This document shows, piece after piece, positions 63,985 to 64,000 of a DNA stretch of 64,000 bases. The notes beneath the pieces are model-generated. The model was given only the letters and a program-made list of their open reading frames with translations. It did not search any database and was not told where the DNA came from. This DNA is from Methylobacterium thuringiense (GTDB lineage: Bacteria > Pseudomonadota > Alphaproteobacteria > Rhizobiales > Beijerinckiaceae), in the NCBI RefSeq assembly GCF_022179645.1, contig NZ_BPRA01000005.1, forward strand, positions 124,001 through 188,000, written 5' to 3'. Both the position numbers and the translations under genes were made by a program. Positions within the stretch are counted from its first letter, which is position 1; the number at the start of each line of letters is the position of its first letter.

Positions 63985-64000
63985 TCAGACGGCGATGCGC
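63985..64000 (-). CDS. Possible last codons of a gene entering from the right edge
   Basis: On the minus strand a frame ending R-I-A-V-stop finishes at 63985, directly followed by the terminator with a good T run. Only four codons are visible, so the identity is unknown and the call depends on the terminator placement. Confidence 0.3.

Noticed and set aside
1-64000. CRISPR arrays, rRNA operons, insertion sequences, prophage
   Set aside because: No regularly spaced repeats, rRNA-like sequence, transposase or phage structural genes were seen.

Overview
The window looks like chromosomal DNA of a high-GC alphaproteobacterium, most likely a Methylobacterium/Methylorubrum-type methylotroph. This is inferred from gene content, not from a database search. 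Lineage signs are GapR, a PopZ-like protein, an imuA-imuB-dnaE2 SOS mutagenesis cassette behind a GAAC-N7-GAAC LexA box, CtrA- and EcfG-type promoter motifs, and a probable mesaconyl-CoA hydratase of the ethylmalonyl-CoA pathway. Coding density is high and nearly everything is strongly GC-rich. The one clear exception is an AT-rich block at about 35.0-36.1 kb.

Layout. 0-8.8 kb: gapR with a terminator, an overlapping metallo-hydrolase/SCO1 lipoprotein pair, tRNA-Ala(CGC), YggT, mesaconyl-CoA hydratase, a TauE-type permease, a GAF-PAS-GGDEF-EAL protein and an L,D-transpeptidase. 9-14.2 kb: an RND efflux adaptor and pump. 14.2-18.1 kb: gatA and gatC, a small membrane protein behind a CtrA box, an SMI1/KNR4 protein coupled to ruvX. 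18-24.5 kb: isonitrile hydratase, ChaC, and a minus-strand cluster running pyrB - 54-aa protein - DUF559 protein - degenerate pyrC - plsY - dprA. 24.7-27.8 kb: a small secreted protein, a cytochrome b/molybdoenzyme pair and a Phd/PemK-type toxin-antitoxin module with a visible promoter and operator. 27.9-35 kb: topA, an antitoxin with a frameshifted ParE toxin, a threonine aldolase behind a possibly structured leader, a small membrane protein with an EcfG-like promoter, and parE (topoisomerase IV).

35-36.5 kb: a solitary AT-rich HNH nuclease gene, the best horizontal-transfer candidate, then a lone MNT nucleotidyltransferase. 36.9-46 kb: a diguanylate cyclase, an ABC exporter, membrane proteins, a PspA/YiaAB envelope-stress pair with palindromic operators, 3-hydroxyisobutyryl-CoA hydrolase and a TctC-type binding protein. 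46-57 kb: a large MscS channel, an HNH protein, a frameshifted guanidinium exporter, a DUF2459 protein, valS, popZ-like, tolC-family and a protein-L-isoaspartate methyltransferase-like gene. 57.4-64 kb: tRNA-Cys, tRNA-Asn and imuA-imuB-dnaE2.

Two short genes (a ParE toxin and an SMR exporter) each need a single-base change to read through, so they are either pseudogenes or sequence errors. Several GC-rich palindromic intergenic repeats occur, and one of them encodes the C-terminal tail of a protein. I saw no CRISPR array, rRNA, insertion sequence or prophage. No single obviously new multi-gene system stands out. The most promising leads are the AT-rich HNH gene, the pyr-operon insertion and the small genes under general-stress or cell-cycle promoters.
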